64,000 nucleotides of DNA from Methanococcus aeolicus Nankai-3 (GTDB taxonomy: Archaea; AGJL01; Methanococci; Methanococcales; Methanococcaceae): assembly GCF_000017185.1 (NCBI RefSeq), contig NC_009635.1, positions 994,563 through 1,058,562 on the forward strand, given 5' to 3'. The notes beneath the pieces were generated by a model. The model saw only the letters and a program-made list of their open reading frames with translations. It did no database searches and was not told the origin of the DNA. The translations under genes were made by a program, and so were the position numbers. Below, one piece after another: positions 39,136 through 49,225 of the stretch (position 1 is the stretch's first letter; each line of letters starts with the position of its first letter).

Positions 39136-40440
39136 ATGACAATTATAGATAAAGCTCTGAAATACATCGAAAAAATTGAAAAATCAGACATAAATGCAAT
39201 TATTCAACTAGATAAAGAAAAAGTATTAAATGAAGCCAAAGAGTTGGAAAACAACGAAAAATTGAAAAATAAGCCACTATATGGTAAAATAATTGCCATC
39301 AAATCCAATATAAATGTAAAAGGATATAATATATCTTGTGCTTCAAAAACCCTCGAAAACTATATAAGTGCATATGATGCCACAGTGGTCAAAAAAATAA
39401 AATCCCAAGGAGGACTAATAATAGGAATGACCAATATGGATGAATTTGCAAGCGGAAGTAGTGGTGAAACCTCATATTATGGAGCTACAAAAAACCCAAA
39501 TGCAGAAGGCAAAATTCCAGGGGGTAGTAGTTCAGGAAGTGCCTCTGCTGTTGCAGGGGATTTGTGTGATATGGCATTGGGAAGCGATACAGGAGGAAGT
39601 ATTAGAAATCCAGCTTCCCACTGTGGAGTAGTTGGTTTTAAGCCATCTTATGGTGTAGTGAGCCGACAAGGATTATGTGATTTAGCAATGAGTTTTGACC
39701 AGATTGGACCACTGACAAAAAGTGCCGAAGATGCTTTATTATTAACAAACATAATAAAAGGAAAAGACTTATCCGACAGCACCACAGTAGAAACCCCCAA
39801 ATTTGAAAAAAATGAAAAACAGGTTAAAAAATACAAAGTGGGAATTGTAAAGGAATTTATGGAAGTTAGCGATGAAAAAATTAGAAATAAAATAGAAGAA
39901 GGGATTGAAGTATTTAAAGACATGGGCTGCAAAATTGTAGAATTAAATTATAAATATACCGATTTAGCACTTCCAACATATTATTTAATTAATTATGTGG
40001 AATTCTTTTCAGCTACAAGAAAATATGATGGTAGAAGATATGGATATCCAATAGAAGAAGTATGCGGTGAAGAAGTTCTTAGGAGAATTCTAATAGGAAA
40101 ACATATCAGCGAACAGGAGTTTAGTGGAAAATACTATAAGAAGGCACTATATACAAGGAAATTAATGAAAAACGAAATGTTAAAACTATTTAACGATGTA
40201 GATATAATTGTCAGCCCAACTGTTCCAAAATTGCCACATAATATTGGGAAAGAATTGACACCAATGGAAATGTATTCCTACGATGTTTTAACTGTGCCCA
40301 CAAATATTTGCGGAATCTGTGCAGGAGTAGTTAAATGCGGAAACATAGCAGGTAATCCAGTAGGACTACAAATACAAGGAAAACCATTTGATGATGAAAA
40401 AGTGCTTAATGCTATGATAGAATTTGAAAAACAATATTAA
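39136..40440 (+). CDS. gatA: Aspartyl/glutamyl-tRNA amidotransferase subunit A
   Basis: 434 residues. Amidase signature with the Ser-cisSer-Lys triad: Lys in GKIIAIKSNINV (~55), GGSSSGSASAVA (~130) and the nucleophile Ser in GSDTGGSIRNPAS (~155). It releases ammonia from glutamine for GatB, mostly to make Asn-tRNA(Asn) in methanogens, which use GatDE for Gln-tRNA. Start ATG after GGTGATTAATTA. gatB and gatC are not adjacent, as is common in archaea. Confidence 0.94.
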   Translation: MTIIDKALKYIEKIEKSDINAIIQLDKEKVLNEAKELENNEKLKNKPLYGKIIAIKSNINVKGYNISCASKTLENYISAYDATVVKKIKSQGGLIIGMTNMDEFASGSSGETSYYGATKNPNAEGKIPGGSSSGSASAVAGDLCDMALGSDTGGSIRNPASHCGVVGFKPSYGVVSRQGLCDLAMSFDQIGPLTKSAEDALLLTNIIKGKDLSDSTTVETPKFEKNEKQVKKYKVGIVKEFMEVSDEKIRNKIEEGIEVFKDMGCKIVELNYKYTDLALPTYYLINYVEFFSATRKYDGRRYGYPIEEVCGEEVLRRILIGKHISEQEFSGKYYKKALYTRKLMKNEMLKLFNDVDIIVSPTVPKLPHNIGKELTPMEMYSYDVLTVPTNICGICAGVVKCGNIAGNPVGLQIQGKPFDDEKVLNAMIEFEKQY

Positions 40441-40496
40441 TTACATATTATGGAATTATTATTTTATTATTTATTTTATTTTAATATTGGGAAAAT

Positions 40497-41669
40497 ATGG
40501 ACGAAAGAGCGGTTTTAGAAGAGTTAAAGAAATATAGAAAAATGGATTTAAAATATGAAGATGGTGCAATTTTGGGGTCTATGTGCACAAAACCACACCC
40601 AATCACAAAAAAAATAAGCGATATGTTTTTTGAGACCAATTTAGGAGACCCTGGGCTATTTAGGGGAACAAAAAAATTGGAGGATGAAGTAATAAATAAT
40701 ATTGGAAAATTTTTAAATAATCCAAATCCTTTTGGATATATTATTTCAGGCGGAACTGAGGCAAATATTACGGCAATGAGGGCAATAAACAATATTGCCA
40801 AAGCTAAACGGAAAAATCATAAAACAACAGTTATCATGCCAGAAACAGCCCATTTTTCATTTGAAAAAGCCCGGGAAATGATGGATTTAAATCTGATAAC
40901 CCCTCCACTAACTAAATATTATACAATGGATTTAAAATATATTAATGATTTTATAGAGGATAGGAATAATAAAAATGACATCTCTGTTGACGGAATAGTT
41001 GGCATAGCTGGATGTACGGAGCTTGGGGCAATTGATAATATAAAGGAGCTCTCAAAAATAGCCGAACAAAATAATATATTTTTGCATGTTGATGCGGCAT
41101 TTGGTGGTTTCGTAATACCATTTTTAGATGACAAATATAAATTAGACAATTATTGTTATGAATTTGATTTCTCATTAAATGGTGTTAAATCCATGACAGT
41201 AGACCCTCACAAAATGGGATTAGCTCCAATTCCTGCTGGGGGCATATTATTTAGAGATAAATCATTTAAAAAATATTTAGATGTGGAAGCTCCCTATTTA
41301 ACTGACATACATCAGGCAACGATAATAGGAACAAGAAGTGGAGTTGGAGTTGCATCTACATGGGGAGTTATGAAATTATTTGGGGAAGAAGGATATAAAA
41401 ATTTAGCTTCTGAATGCATGGATAAAACCCACTATTTAGTAAAAGAAGCTAAAAAATTAGGATTTAAACCAGTTATAGACCCAGTTTTAAATATTGTAGC
41501 GTTGGAGGATGATAATCCAGAAGAAACTAGTTTAAAACTTAGAAAAATGGGCTGGTTTATATCTATTTGTAAATGTGTTAAAGCTCTTAGAATAATAGTT
41601 ATGCCCCATGTTGAAAAAGAACATATTGATAAATTTTTGGGAGCCCTAACCGAAGTTAAAAAAAATTAA
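40497..41669 (+). CDS. mfnA: L-tyrosine/L-aspartate decarboxylase MfnA
   Basis: 390 residues. Group II PLP-dependent decarboxylase: [13 protein letters not shown] (~84), [15 protein letters not shown] (~196) and the cofactor lysine K239 in [18 protein letters not shown]. In Methanococcales it makes tyramine for methanofuran and can also give beta-alanine for coenzyme A. It follows gatA by 56 bp, on the same strand, but has no obvious functional relation to it. GGGAAAAT is a weak leader before the ATG. Confidence 0.92.
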   Translation: MDERAVLEELKKYRKMDLKYEDGAILGSMCTKPHPITKKISDMFFETNLGDPGLFRGTKKLEDEVINNIGKFLNNPNPFGYIISGGTEANITAMRAINNIAKAKRKNHKTTVIMPETAHFSFEKAREMMDLNLITPPLTKYYTMDLKYINDFIEDRNNKNDISVDGIVGIAGCTELGAIDNIKELSKIAEQNNIFLHVDAAFGGFVIPFLDDKYKLDNYCYEFDFSLNGVKSMTVDPHKMGLAPIPAGGILFRDKSFKKYLDVEAPYLTDIHQATIIGTRSGVGVASTWGVMKLFGEEGYKNLASECMDKTHYLVKEAKKLGFKPVIDPVLNIVALEDDNPEETSLKLRKMGWFISICKCVKALRIIVMPHVEKEHIDKFLGALTEVKKN

Positions 41670-41716
41670 CACCAAAATTGTATAATTTTTATTCTTTTTA
41701 TTCTTTTTAATTTATT

Positions 41717-41963
41717 ATGGCTAATCTTCGGTCTTTTTCACTAAACCGTCTCAAAATCGCAAAGCGATTTTTACGATCTCAAAACTCCGAAGGAGTTTTT
41801 ACGACCCAAAATTCCGGAGGAATTTTTAAGGTCGTATAAATTTTTCAGAGGAAAATTTAGAGATGCTACAGTTAAAACCAAAATTTTCGATTTTGTACAA
41901 AATCTCTTCGAGATTTTGTTTAATGATTTAGAGTGGATAAGGGGCAGTTATTGAACTTACTAT
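41717..41963. repeat. Terminal-inverted-repeat element, family A (copy 6), packed with hairpins
   Basis: Left end ATGGCTAATCTTCGGTCTTT, right end inverted ATAGTAAGTTCAATAACTGC. Inside are short hairpins in series, each about 20 bp: AAAATCG/CGATTTT, AAAACTCC/GGAGTTTT, AAAATTCC/GGAATTTT, AAATTTTC repeats and AAAATCTC/GAGATTTT. Several are separated by TACGA. It fills the gap between convergent mfnA and rpl11. Confidence 0.75.
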
Positions 41964-42040
41964 ATAAACTAATTATTAACTGTAATGGATTTAAATTAAT
42001 AGATTAATTATTATAAAAAAATAAAAAAAGAAATTATAAT

Positions 42041-42523
42041 TTATTCGTTAAAGTATTCGTCAAATTCTCCTGCATCGATAGCTTTTTGAGCATCTCTTGG
42101 AGACATACCTTCAACATTTATACCTGTTGAAACACAAGTTCCTATTACTTCTTTTGTAGCATTTTTCAAAGTAAATGATAACATTGAATCTTTTTTCATT
42201 TTAGCTATTTTTACAGCTTGTTCCATTGAAAGATTTCCTGCTACAATAGCTTTTGGTTCTGTGGAACCTTTATCCAATCCTAACTCTGTTTTTATAAGAG
42301 CTGATGTTGGTGGAATACCCACTTCAATTTCAAAGCTTCTATCATCTGTATTTACAATTACTTTAACTGGAACGCTCATTCCTGCGTAATCTTTTGTTTT
42401 TTCGTTTATTTCTTTAACAACATTCATAATGTTGATACCGAGAGGACCTACTGCTGGACCCAATGGAGGACCTGCTGTTGCCTTACCTCCTGTTACTAGC
42501 ACATCAACTACTTCAGTAGCCAT
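42041..42523 (-). CDS. rpl11: 50S ribosomal protein L11
   Basis: 160 residues. Begins with [22 protein letters not shown], the conserved loop of the L11 N-terminal domain, and ends with the RNA-binding domain ([26 protein letters not shown]). It forms the GTPase-associated centre. Leader CAGGTGAAATT. In archaea it commonly follows spt5, as here (138 bp apart), in the secE-spt5-rpl11 block. Confidence 0.96.
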   Translation of the reverse strand: MATEVVDVLVTGGKATAGPPLGPAVGPLGINIMNVVKEINEKTKDYAGMSVPVKVIVNTDDRSFEIEVGIPPTSALIKTELGLDKGSTEPKAIVAGNLSMEQAVKIAKMKKDSMLSFTLKNATKEVIGTCVSTGINVEGMSPRDAQKAIDAGEFDEYFNE

Positions 42524-42624
42524 AATTTCACCTGATTATTTTTTTTCGTGTTTTACCTTAATAATTATAATCATATCTTACTACATTATGTAGTATCAAT
42601 ATTTAAAACTTACTATTGATATAT

Positions 42625-42650
42625 TGGGAGCTCCCAAATTTGGGAGCTCC
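42625..42650. terminator. Inverted pair of GGAGCTCC octamers between spt5 and rpl11
   Basis: Two octamers (42627 and 42643) face each other around CAAATTTG, giving a perfect 26-bp dyad. As minus-strand RNA this would be a 12-13 bp GC-rich stem just after the spt5 stop. It could terminate or attenuate the secE-spt5-rpl11 transcript before rpl11. Confidence 0.4.
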
Positions 42651-42660
42651 TTTATAATAT

Positions 42661-43101
42661 TTATTGTGTTTTGGATATAATTTTAACCTGTTCAATACCC
42701 ACAGTTATAGGGATAGGAACTGCAGCATCCATTAACTCCAAGGTTATTTCCTCTTTATGTTTATCTACTCGTATAACTCTTGCCCGCTCTCCCTTAAATG
42801 GTCCTGCTACAAGTTCTACGGTATCTCCCTTATCAATCGTTTCGATTATTTTTGTTGGAGTTAATAAATGTTCAAGCTCATCAACTGAGGTTTCCCCCTG
42901 AACTATCCCTTTTACTTTAAATGTTTTTCTAATCAAATCTTCGAGAGCCCCCATGTTTGGTGCCTCTACAAGTATGTATCCTTTTAAATCTTCTGTTGCC
43001 AATATGGAATATATCTCAATATCTTCCTTTTCAGCTTTTGCAGCTAAAAATTCTGCAACATTTAATTCCTGACCTGTGGTCGTTCTAATAGCATATATCA
43101 T
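42661..43101 (-). CDS. spt5: Transcription elongation factor Spt5 (NusG family)
   Basis: 146 residues. NGN domain at ~1-85 (MIYAIRTTTGQELNVAEFL; GYILVEAPNMGALEDLI) and KOW domain at ~90-140 (IDKGDTVELVAGPFKGERARVIRVD). It binds RNA polymerase with Spt4 and raises processivity. Leader AAGTGATATT. It sits between secE and rpl11, the usual archaeal order. Confidence 0.95.
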   Translation of the reverse strand: MIYAIRTTTGQELNVAEFLAAKAEKEDIEIYSILATEDLKGYILVEAPNMGALEDLIRKTFKVKGIVQGETSVDELEHLLTPTKIIETIDKGDTVELVAGPFKGERARVIRVDKHKEEITLELMDAAVPIPITVGIEQVKIISKTQ

Positions 43102-43245
43102 AATATCACTTAATAATTTATAAAATCAAATAAAAATATATTATATAATGTAAATAAATGTGGGAGCTCCCCATAAAAAAAGAATGAATATATCATTTTA
43201 ATATTTATATTATAATTTATTTAATCTATATATTGTATATATATG

Positions 43246-43503
43246 TTATGGTTTTAACATTGCTTTTAAATACATCATGGGTGCATGTATTGCAAATCCC
43301 AATGCTCCAAGAAGGCATATTCCAAGGCCCGTAACCTTTGAAACCATTAAAAATTCATCCCTAGAAGGTCTTCTTGTTATCATCATTACTCTTTTACATT
43401 GATTTATAAATGCTTTAAATTCCTCCAATTTTGAGAGCATAACAGATTTTGATTTATTATTTTTAATATTTTTACTATTATTGCCATCCTTATTTTTTGC
43501 CAA
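43246..43503 (-). CDS. secE: Preprotein translocase subunit SecE (Sec61-gamma)
   Basis: 85 residues. The conserved part starts at about residue 26 (LEEFKAFINQCKRVMMITRRPSRDEFLMVSKVTGLG) and ends with one membrane helix (GICLLGALGFAIHAPMMYL). The first ~25 residues are an Asn/Lys-rich extension (KNKDGNNSKNIKNNKSKS) beyond the usual 60-65. TTG at 43503 is taken as the start because GGTGAATAAA stands right before it; a GTG at 43512 lies within that leader. The start is 12 bp after the ftsZ stop, so the two genes are coupled. Confidence 0.88.
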   Translation of the reverse strand: MAKNKDGNNSKNIKNNKSKSVMLSKLEEFKAFINQCKRVMMITRRPSRDEFLMVSKVTGLGICLLGALGFAIHAPMMYLKAMLKP

Positions 43504-43515
43504 TTTATTCACCTA

Positions 43516-44607
43516 TTAAATCTTAGGAATATCAATGTAAAATTTCTTAGCATTTATTGAACTAGTAGGTGCCATACCTGTTGATTTTGTTCCTGTGATT
43601 ATCAACAATACCCTCAGTGAATTTTCCAAATTTTCATCAATTGTAGTTCCCCATATTATCTTTGCATTTTCATCCAATCTATCTGAAACTGTTGAAACTA
43701 CTTCTTTTGCTTCTTCAAGACTCATATCCTCAGAACCTGTAATGTGTATTAATGCTCCTGTGGCACCCTCGATATCAACACACAGTAAAGGACTATTTAA
43801 TGCCATATTAATTGCTTCTCTTGCTCTTTTCTCCGAATCGCTTTCACCGATTCCCATCATTGCTATGCCTCCATTACACATTACAGCCCTTACATCTGCA
43901 AAATCGACATGTATATCCCCAACATTTTGAACAAGATCTATCATTCCCTTAACTGAATTTATTAAAATTTCGTCTGCAACCTTAAATGCTGTTCTTAGAG
44001 GCATATTTGGAACTATATCTAATAATTTATCATTTGGAATAATTACAATAGTATCTGCTGCGTCTTTTAAAGCATTTAAACCACTTAAAGCATTGTCCAT
44101 TCTAATTTTTCCTTCCATACCAAATGGCATTGTAACTACTGCAACTGTGAGAGCTCCCATTTTTTTAGAAATTTCTGCAACAACCGGAGCCGAACCTGTT
44201 CCCGTTCCCCCTCCAAGTCCGCATGTGATGAATACCATGTCAGAATCTTGAAGTGCCTTCTTAACATCCTCTGCATTTTCTTTTGCAGATTCTTCCCCTT
44301 TTAATGGGTCTCCACCAGCGCCCAATCCCCTTGTGAGATTTTTACCTATAAGAACTTTATTGTCTGCTTTGGTTTTTATCAGTTGTTGAGCATCCGTATT
44401 AATTGCAACAGTTTTTGCATCCTCATGAACTCCTTCAACAGTTAGTCGGTTTATAGCATTATTTCCAGCTCCACCACAACCTACAACTGTGATTTTAACT
44501 TTTGAATCTTTTATTAATTCAAGGAGCTCCTTATCTACATCAGATAAATTTGCATAATCTTCATCAAAAGCTGGTTCTTCTGATACGATATTTTTTAGAA
44601 ATTTCAA
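43516..44607 (-). CDS. ftsZ: Cell division GTPase FtsZ
   Basis: 363 residues. Tubulin signature CGLGGGTGTGSAPVVAEI at ~129-146, an N-terminal VVGCGGAGNNAINRL loop (41-55) and a C-terminal domain with ITGSEDMSLEEAKEVVSTV. It polymerises at the division site. First gene of the ftsZ-secE-spt5-rpl11 run on the minus strand. A short N-terminal extension (~35 residues, acidic) precedes the core. Leader TTGCGGAGGTAAT is strong. Confidence 0.96.
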   Translation of the reverse strand: MKFLKNIVSEEPAFDEDYANLSDVDKELLELIKDSKVKITVVGCGGAGNNAINRLTVEGVHEDAKTVAINTDAQQLIKTKADNKVLIGKNLTRGLGAGGDPLKGEESAKENAEDVKKALQDSDMVFITCGLGGGTGTGSAPVVAEISKKMGALTVAVVTMPFGMEGKIRMDNALSGLNALKDAADTIVIIPNDKLLDIVPNMPLRTAFKVADEILINSVKGMIDLVQNVGDIHVDFADVRAVMCNGGIAMMGIGESDSEKRAREAINMALNSPLLCVDIEGATGALIHITGSEDMSLEEAKEVVSTVSDRLDENAKIIWGTTIDENLENSLRVLLIITGTKSTGMAPTSSINAKKFYIDIPKI

Positions 44608-44950
44608 ATTATTACCTCCGCAAGATTGATATTAATCAATATTAATTGTAATTTATAGTTGGTGTTATTTTAGTATATAATATTATATATAATTTTACAA
44701 TGTATCCTGTTCTACTATATATTAATATTTAATATATAAAAAGAACTTTTGTACCCCTATTCTGATTTATATATAATTATATGATATATTTAATAATTAC
44801 TTTTTTAAACGCACTATAATTATTATATATTATAAGAGATTATACATATAATATTTATTATATTTATTGTGGTATATTTGCTATTTATTTTATATGGCCC
44901 CATATTAATATTAATACTATCATAACACATAATTAATCAATGGTGAGAAT
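44608..44950. other. Divergent intergenic region between ftsZ and top6A
   Basis: 343 bp, very AT-rich, with no gene or repeat terminus. It must hold the outward promoters for ftsZ and top6A; several TATATAA-like runs are present (e.g. around 44680-44700 and 44840-44870), too many to choose one. Confidence 0.5.
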
Positions 44951-46042
44951 GTGATTTCTAAAAGAGAATTGGCAAAAGAAAAAATTATAGATGTCTCCAA
45001 TGCCATGTATAATGATATCCTCGAAGGCAGAAGGCCAAAACTTAAATTTCCAGTTCGAAGTTTGGCTAATGCCAGATTTGATAAAGAAAAGGGAACTTTT
45101 GTATTAATTGGAAAAGAAAAGGAAAGGGCTCTAACAGTTAATCAGGCAAAAATATTTGCTCAAACTGTAAAAATGATGGAGTTTTCAAAAGAATTACTTA
45201 TTACAAACGATTTCTCAACTCTAAGGGAGGCGTATTATGTTTCAAAAAATTGGGGGGAGGCGAGATTTGATGACCAGCAACCTTCAAACAGCGTAATAGA
45301 AGATATAGAAGCGTCTTTGAATTTTTTAAGAGAAGAACTTGGATTTATACCCGAGGAAGATGGTGCCTCTGTGGTAGGACCTTTAAAAATAGTGGATAAA
45401 TCAGAAAAAAACGAAGAATTAAAAATAGATTGTGCGAGATTAGGTAGTGGAGCATACAATATTCCAAATGACATTACTAAATTAGAATTTGAGACAGATG
45501 CCGAGTTTATACTTGCAATAGAAACAGCTGGTATGTTTGCGAGACTAAATGCAGAAAAATTCTGGAAAAAACATAATTGTATATTAATATCATTAAAAGG
45601 AGTGCCTGCGAGAGCGACAAGACAATTTACAAAAAGATTAAATGAAGAACATAATCTACCTGTTTTAGTATTCACAGATGGGGATCCATATGGATATCTT
45701 AACATTTACCGAACACTAAAAGTAGGCAGTGGTAAATCTGTACATTTGGCAGATAAACTTTCAATACCTTCGGCGAGGTTAATAGGAGTAACTCCTCAGG
45801 ACATTAATGATTATGACCTTCCAACACACCCATTAAAAGACCACGATATTAAAAGATTAAAAGATGGTTTAAAAAATGATGATTTTGTAAAAAGTCACCC
45901 AGAATGGCAAAAAGCTATTAATCATATGATAGAATCAAAAGAAAGGGCCGAGCAACAGTCTTTGGCAAAATATGGTTTAAAATATGTTGTTGAAGAATAT
46001 CTTCCCGCGAAAATAGAAGATAAAAGCACTTGGCTACCTTAA
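44951..46042 (+). CDS. top6A: DNA topoisomerase VI subunit A
   Basis: 363 residues. The winged-helix part holds the catalytic tyrosine in LREAYYVSKNWGE (~100), and the Toprim domain has ALAIETAGM-like AILAIETAGMFARL (~190) and VFTDGDPYGYLN (~238), the DxD magnesium site. It cuts double-stranded DNA with subunit B and is the ancestor of Spo11. GTG start after TGGTGAGAAT. top6B is not adjacent. endA follows at 57 bp, same strand. Confidence 0.94.
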   Translation: MISKRELAKEKIIDVSNAMYNDILEGRRPKLKFPVRSLANARFDKEKGTFVLIGKEKERALTVNQAKIFAQTVKMMEFSKELLITNDFSTLREAYYVSKNWGEARFDDQQPSNSVIEDIEASLNFLREELGFIPEEDGASVVGPLKIVDKSEKNEELKIDCARLGSGAYNIPNDITKLEFETDAEFILAIETAGMFARLNAEKFWKKHNCILISLKGVPARATRQFTKRLNEEHNLPVLVFTDGDPYGYLNIYRTLKVGSGKSVHLADKLSIPSARLIGVTPQDINDYDLPTHPLKDHDIKRLKDGLKNDDFVKSHPEWQKAINHMIESKERAEQQSLAKYGLKYVVEEYLPAKIEDKSTWLP

Positions 46043-46099
46043 TTTATAATTATTTATAGTTAATTAAAAAAACAATAAAATAATTAATATAGTGAAAAA

Positions 46100-46624
46100 A
46101 TGGCTAAAAAACCTATAATAGCAAAACTTTCAGAAGATAGGGCACTGATATTTAATAAAGACGGAATTTCCCGATTAAATGCAAAAGGATACGGAGAATT
46201 AAATGATAATTTTTTATCAATATCTATTGTTGAAACGATGTATCTCCTATCTAAAAACTGGATAAAAGTTAAATCGACGACAGGGCAATTGTTGTCATTT
46301 GAAGAGCTGTATGATTATGCCCATAACATTGACGAAAAAATATGTATTAAATACTTGGTTTATAGGGATTTAAGAAATAGAGGATACACAGTAAAAACAG
46401 GATTAAAATATGGTTCTGATTTCAGATTGTATAGTAGAGAAAATATAAATGCTATTCATTCGGAATTCGTAGTTAAAGTTTTTTCAGAGGATAAACCTTG
46501 TGCAATATCTGAGCTCACTGGATTTGTTAGGGTGGCTCATTCCGTTAGAAAAAAACTCATAATATCAATAGTGGATGATGATGGAGATATTGTTTATTAT
46601 AATATGGGATATTTACGATTATAA
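46100..46624 (+). CDS. endA: tRNA-splicing endonuclease EndA
   Basis: 174 residues, the homotetramer-type length. The catalytic triad is visible: Tyr in YGSDFRLYSR, His in AIHSEFVVKVF and Lys in RVAHSVRKKLIIS. It cuts bulge-helix-bulge introns from tRNA and rRNA precursors. It follows top6A by 57 bp and may share its transcript. The three tRNA genes in this window are intronless. Confidence 0.94.
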   Translation: MAKKPIIAKLSEDRALIFNKDGISRLNAKGYGELNDNFLSISIVETMYLLSKNWIKVKSTTGQLLSFEELYDYAHNIDEKICIKYLVYRDLRNRGYTVKTGLKYGSDFRLYSRENINAIHSEFVVKVFSEDKPCAISELTGFVRVAHSVRKKLIISIVDDDGDIVYYNMGYLRL

Positions 46625-46856
46625 TATTATATTATTACTAACTATTATATTATGAATTAGGGGACAGGAAAGATAAAATACTATAAAATAATATAAAAAA
46701 ATATATTTTATTATTACTGTAATATTATGTGTTAAGAATTACAATTTTATATTATAATCCTCCGTTATATGATTGGCACCTATAATCTAGTCAATCTTCG
46801 GACTTTTGTCATAAATATATTGGTAAAATAAATTTAATACAGTGAGAGGTGAATCA
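46625..46856. other. Intergenic region with a solo family-A terminus
   Basis: AGTCAATCTTCGGACTTTTG at 46789-46808 is a family-A left end directly before comC, without a visible right partner. No gene is seen in the gap. Confidence 0.5.
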
Positions 46857-47894
46857 ATGAAAATTACAATAGATAATAAAAAGAAATTAATTAAGGACAT
46901 ATTAATGAAGTATGGCATAAATGAAAAAGATGCAGAAACTACGGCGAAGATATATGTTGAAGCTGATTTGAAAGGGTTTTCATCCCATGGTACGGGTAGA
47001 TTCCCGCAAACTGTCGTAGGTCTTGAAAATGGAAATATAAATCCAAATCCAAATATTTCATTAATAAAAGAAAGTCCAGCAACAGCAACAGTTGATGGGG
47101 ATATGGGTCTTGGGTATGTAATAGGAGAATATGCTATGAATTTAGCAATTGAAAAGGCAAAAAATATTGGAATAGGTGCAGTAGCTACTGTTAATGCAAA
47201 TCATTTTGGAATTACCGGATATTATTCAGAAATGGCACTAAACCATGATTTAATAGGGATAGTGATAACCAATACAGAACCAGCCATGGCCCCATTTGGA
47301 GGGACTGAAAAAATATTGGGAACAAACCCAATAGCAATAGCAATTAAAGGAAAGAAATATTCGTATTCTCTTGATATGGCTACTGCATCACTTGCAAGAG
47401 GAAAACTGCTTGAAGCCGTGAGACTTGGAAAAGAAATTCCAGAGGGGTGCGTAGTAGATAAAGAAGGAAATATAACCACAGACCCTGCTAAGGGATTAGA
47501 AGGATGTATATTGCCATTTGGGGGTCCAAAAGGTTATGGACTTGCACTTGCCATTGAAATTCTTTCGGCATTGGGCGGTGCTGAAATGGGAACCAATGTT
47601 AAAGGAACTGCCAATCCATTAGATAAATGCACAAAAGGAGACTTTTTCGTAGCCATAAATCCAGAATTTTTTGGAGATAAGGAAGTATTTATGGAAAAAG
47701 TAGATGCCCTAATAGAAGAATTGAAAAACTCAAAACCGGCGGAAGGATTTTCCATATTAATCCCCGGAGAAATTGAAAAAATGAACTCTGAAAAAAATAA
47801 ATCAGGTTTTGAAATTGATACGGTTTTATATAACAAATTAAAAGATATTTGTGATAAAAAAGAGATAGATTTAAATGAATATATGATTAAGTAA
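46857..47894 (+). CDS. comC: L-sulfolactate dehydrogenase (malate/lactate dehydrogenase 2 family)
   Basis: 345 residues. LDH2/MDH2 fold, unrelated to the Rossmann lactate dehydrogenases: FSSHGTGRFP (catalytic His, ~45), ANHFGITGYYSEMAL (~120), GTNPIAIAI and GGPKGYGLALAIEIL (~225). In Methanococcales the enzyme oxidises L-sulfolactate to sulfopyruvate in coenzyme M synthesis and also reduces malate-type 2-oxoacids. The start is ATG 46857 after GAGGTGAATCA; an upstream GTG lies within the leader. Monocistronic. Confidence 0.88.
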   Translation: MKITIDNKKKLIKDILMKYGINEKDAETTAKIYVEADLKGFSSHGTGRFPQTVVGLENGNINPNPNISLIKESPATATVDGDMGLGYVIGEYAMNLAIEKAKNIGIGAVATVNANHFGITGYYSEMALNHDLIGIVITNTEPAMAPFGGTEKILGTNPIAIAIKGKKYSYSLDMATASLARGKLLEAVRLGKEIPEGCVVDKEGNITTDPAKGLEGCILPFGGPKGYGLALAIEILSALGGAEMGTNVKGTANPLDKCTKGDFFVAINPEFFGDKEVFMEKVDALIEELKNSKPAEGFSILIPGEIEKMNSEKNKSGFEIDTVLYNKLKDICDKKEIDLNEYMIK

Positions 47895-47947
47895 TATATC
47901 TATGTAATTATACCCTGTAATTATACCATATCATGTTTTATATTGTG

Positions 47948-48135
47948 GTGTGTTCAAAACTATTATTGTAATAAAATACCACAACTAATTACGCATGGCA
48001 AATTGGCAGGCATTTTTACATTATCAGAGCGGATCGGAGCTCCCTAAAAATCACAAAGTGATTTTTATTTAAATCCCAAATACTAAACTATTTTGGGCAT
48101 TGTGATTAAAAAATCTAAGGTTGTTTGAACATAAA
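47948..48135. repeat. Inverted-repeat element, family B-like
   Basis: Left TGTGTTCAAAAC, right inverted TATGTTCAAACAA; inside, a hairpin AAAAATCAC/GTGATTTTT and a GGAGCTCC at 48036. It takes up most of the 357-bp gap between comC and secF. No coding frame. Confidence 0.45.
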
Positions 48136-48251
48136 ATACATTCAATGTCAATTCACCCAAAGAAAAATTTTTTGGATATGCCATAAATTGTATCTCGTAG
48201 TATATATTACCATATCATATATTCAGATATATTCGATATTTGTGTGATAAA

Positions 48252-49094
48252 ATGAAGCTAAATTATAAACTAATAGCACTGATACCCATCATATTAACCA
48301 TAATAGCGGGTGTTTTCACATATACTAATGGATTAAAAGAAAGTATAGATGTTAGTGGCGGAACTGAAATTACAATAATGGCAGACAATATTCAACTTGA
48401 TGAGTTAAAGGCCACCCTTCCAAAAGATGTTGAAATAAGAACTGCCAAATCCTCTTCGGGGACATTTGTGATAATAACAGCAGGCAAAAATGCCGATATT
48501 GGCGAAATAGATAAAAATCTGAGAAATTTTTTCAATGTCAATAATTTAAATGAGCTCCAATATTCCCAAAAACAAATTGGTGCATCATTAAGTTCCCAAT
48601 TTTGGAGGGATGGTCTAACAGCAGTTGGATTTGCCTTCGCATTTATGGCCATTGTGGTATGGATGACATTTAGAACGCCAATTCCAAGCGCTGCGGTTGT
48701 CCTTGCAGCAGTTTCAGACATAATATTGGCAGTAGCAGGAATGAGTTTATTCAATATACCAATATCAACGGCTACTGTGGCGGCTTTATTAATGTTACTT
48801 GGTTATAGTGTTGATACAGACATTATGTTAACAACAAAAATATTGAAAAGAAGAAAAGGAACGCTGGACGAAAGAATAAAAGAGTCAATGAGAACGGGAA
48901 TAACAATGTCTATGACTACCATAATTGCAATGTTTGTACTCTATATGGTTGTAGTATATATTGTCCCAGCCGCAGACATATTGAAAAATATTTCAGCAGT
49001 TATATTATTTGGATTAATTGCGGATTTAATGACAACATGGATGACAAATGTTGGAATATTAAGATATTATGTTGAACGAAAAAAGAAAAATTAA
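48252..49094 (+). CDS. secF: Protein-export membrane protein SecF
   Basis: 280 residues with six membrane segments: one near the N-terminus (YKLIALIPIILTIIAGVFTY), a periplasmic-type domain (~30-110) starting DVSGGTEITI, and a cluster of five at ~118-275 with the RND motif GYSVDTDIMLTTKI (~185). With SecD it uses the proton motive force to help late export. ATG 48252 after TGTGATAAA; an ATG-like codon at 48240 would be inside the leader. Order secF-secD, 131 bp apart. The stop codon lies in a 12-bp tandem repeat. Confidence 0.92.
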   Translation: MKLNYKLIALIPIILTIIAGVFTYTNGLKESIDVSGGTEITIMADNIQLDELKATLPKDVEIRTAKSSSGTFVIITAGKNADIGEIDKNLRNFFNVNNLNELQYSQKQIGASLSSQFWRDGLTAVGFAFAFMAIVVWMTFRTPIPSAAVVLAAVSDIILAVAGMSLFNIPISTATVAALLMLLGYSVDTDIMLTTKILKRRKGTLDERIKESMRTGITMSMTTIIAMFVLYMVVVYIVPAADILKNISAVILFGLIADLMTTWMTNVGILRYYVERKKKN

Positions 49095-49126
49095 CTAATT
49101 AATTAACTAATTAATTAACTAATTAA
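49091..49126. repeat. 12-bp tandem repeat overlapping the secF stop codon
   Basis: TTAACTAATTAA is present three times in a row. The first copy contains the stop codon of secF, so repeat expansion would not change the protein. Two GGAGCTCC octamers follow at about 49149 and 49172. Confidence 0.85.
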
Positions 49127-49225
49127 ATATAATCATATCTGATAATTCGGAGCTCCATAATTGGGTTGTAGGGAGCTCCCACAATAATCAAAAAGCATCG
49201 TCGTATCACATTATAAAGGGATATC

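Noticed and set aside
41717-41963. CRISPR-like repeated pattern
   Set aside because: The repeats are hairpins of varying sequence with 3-10 bp spacing, not constant repeats with unique spacers, and no cas genes are near.
44608-44950. Replication origin between ftsZ and top6A
   Set aside because: AT-rich but without repeated origin-recognition boxes, and no Cdc6/Orc1 gene in the window.
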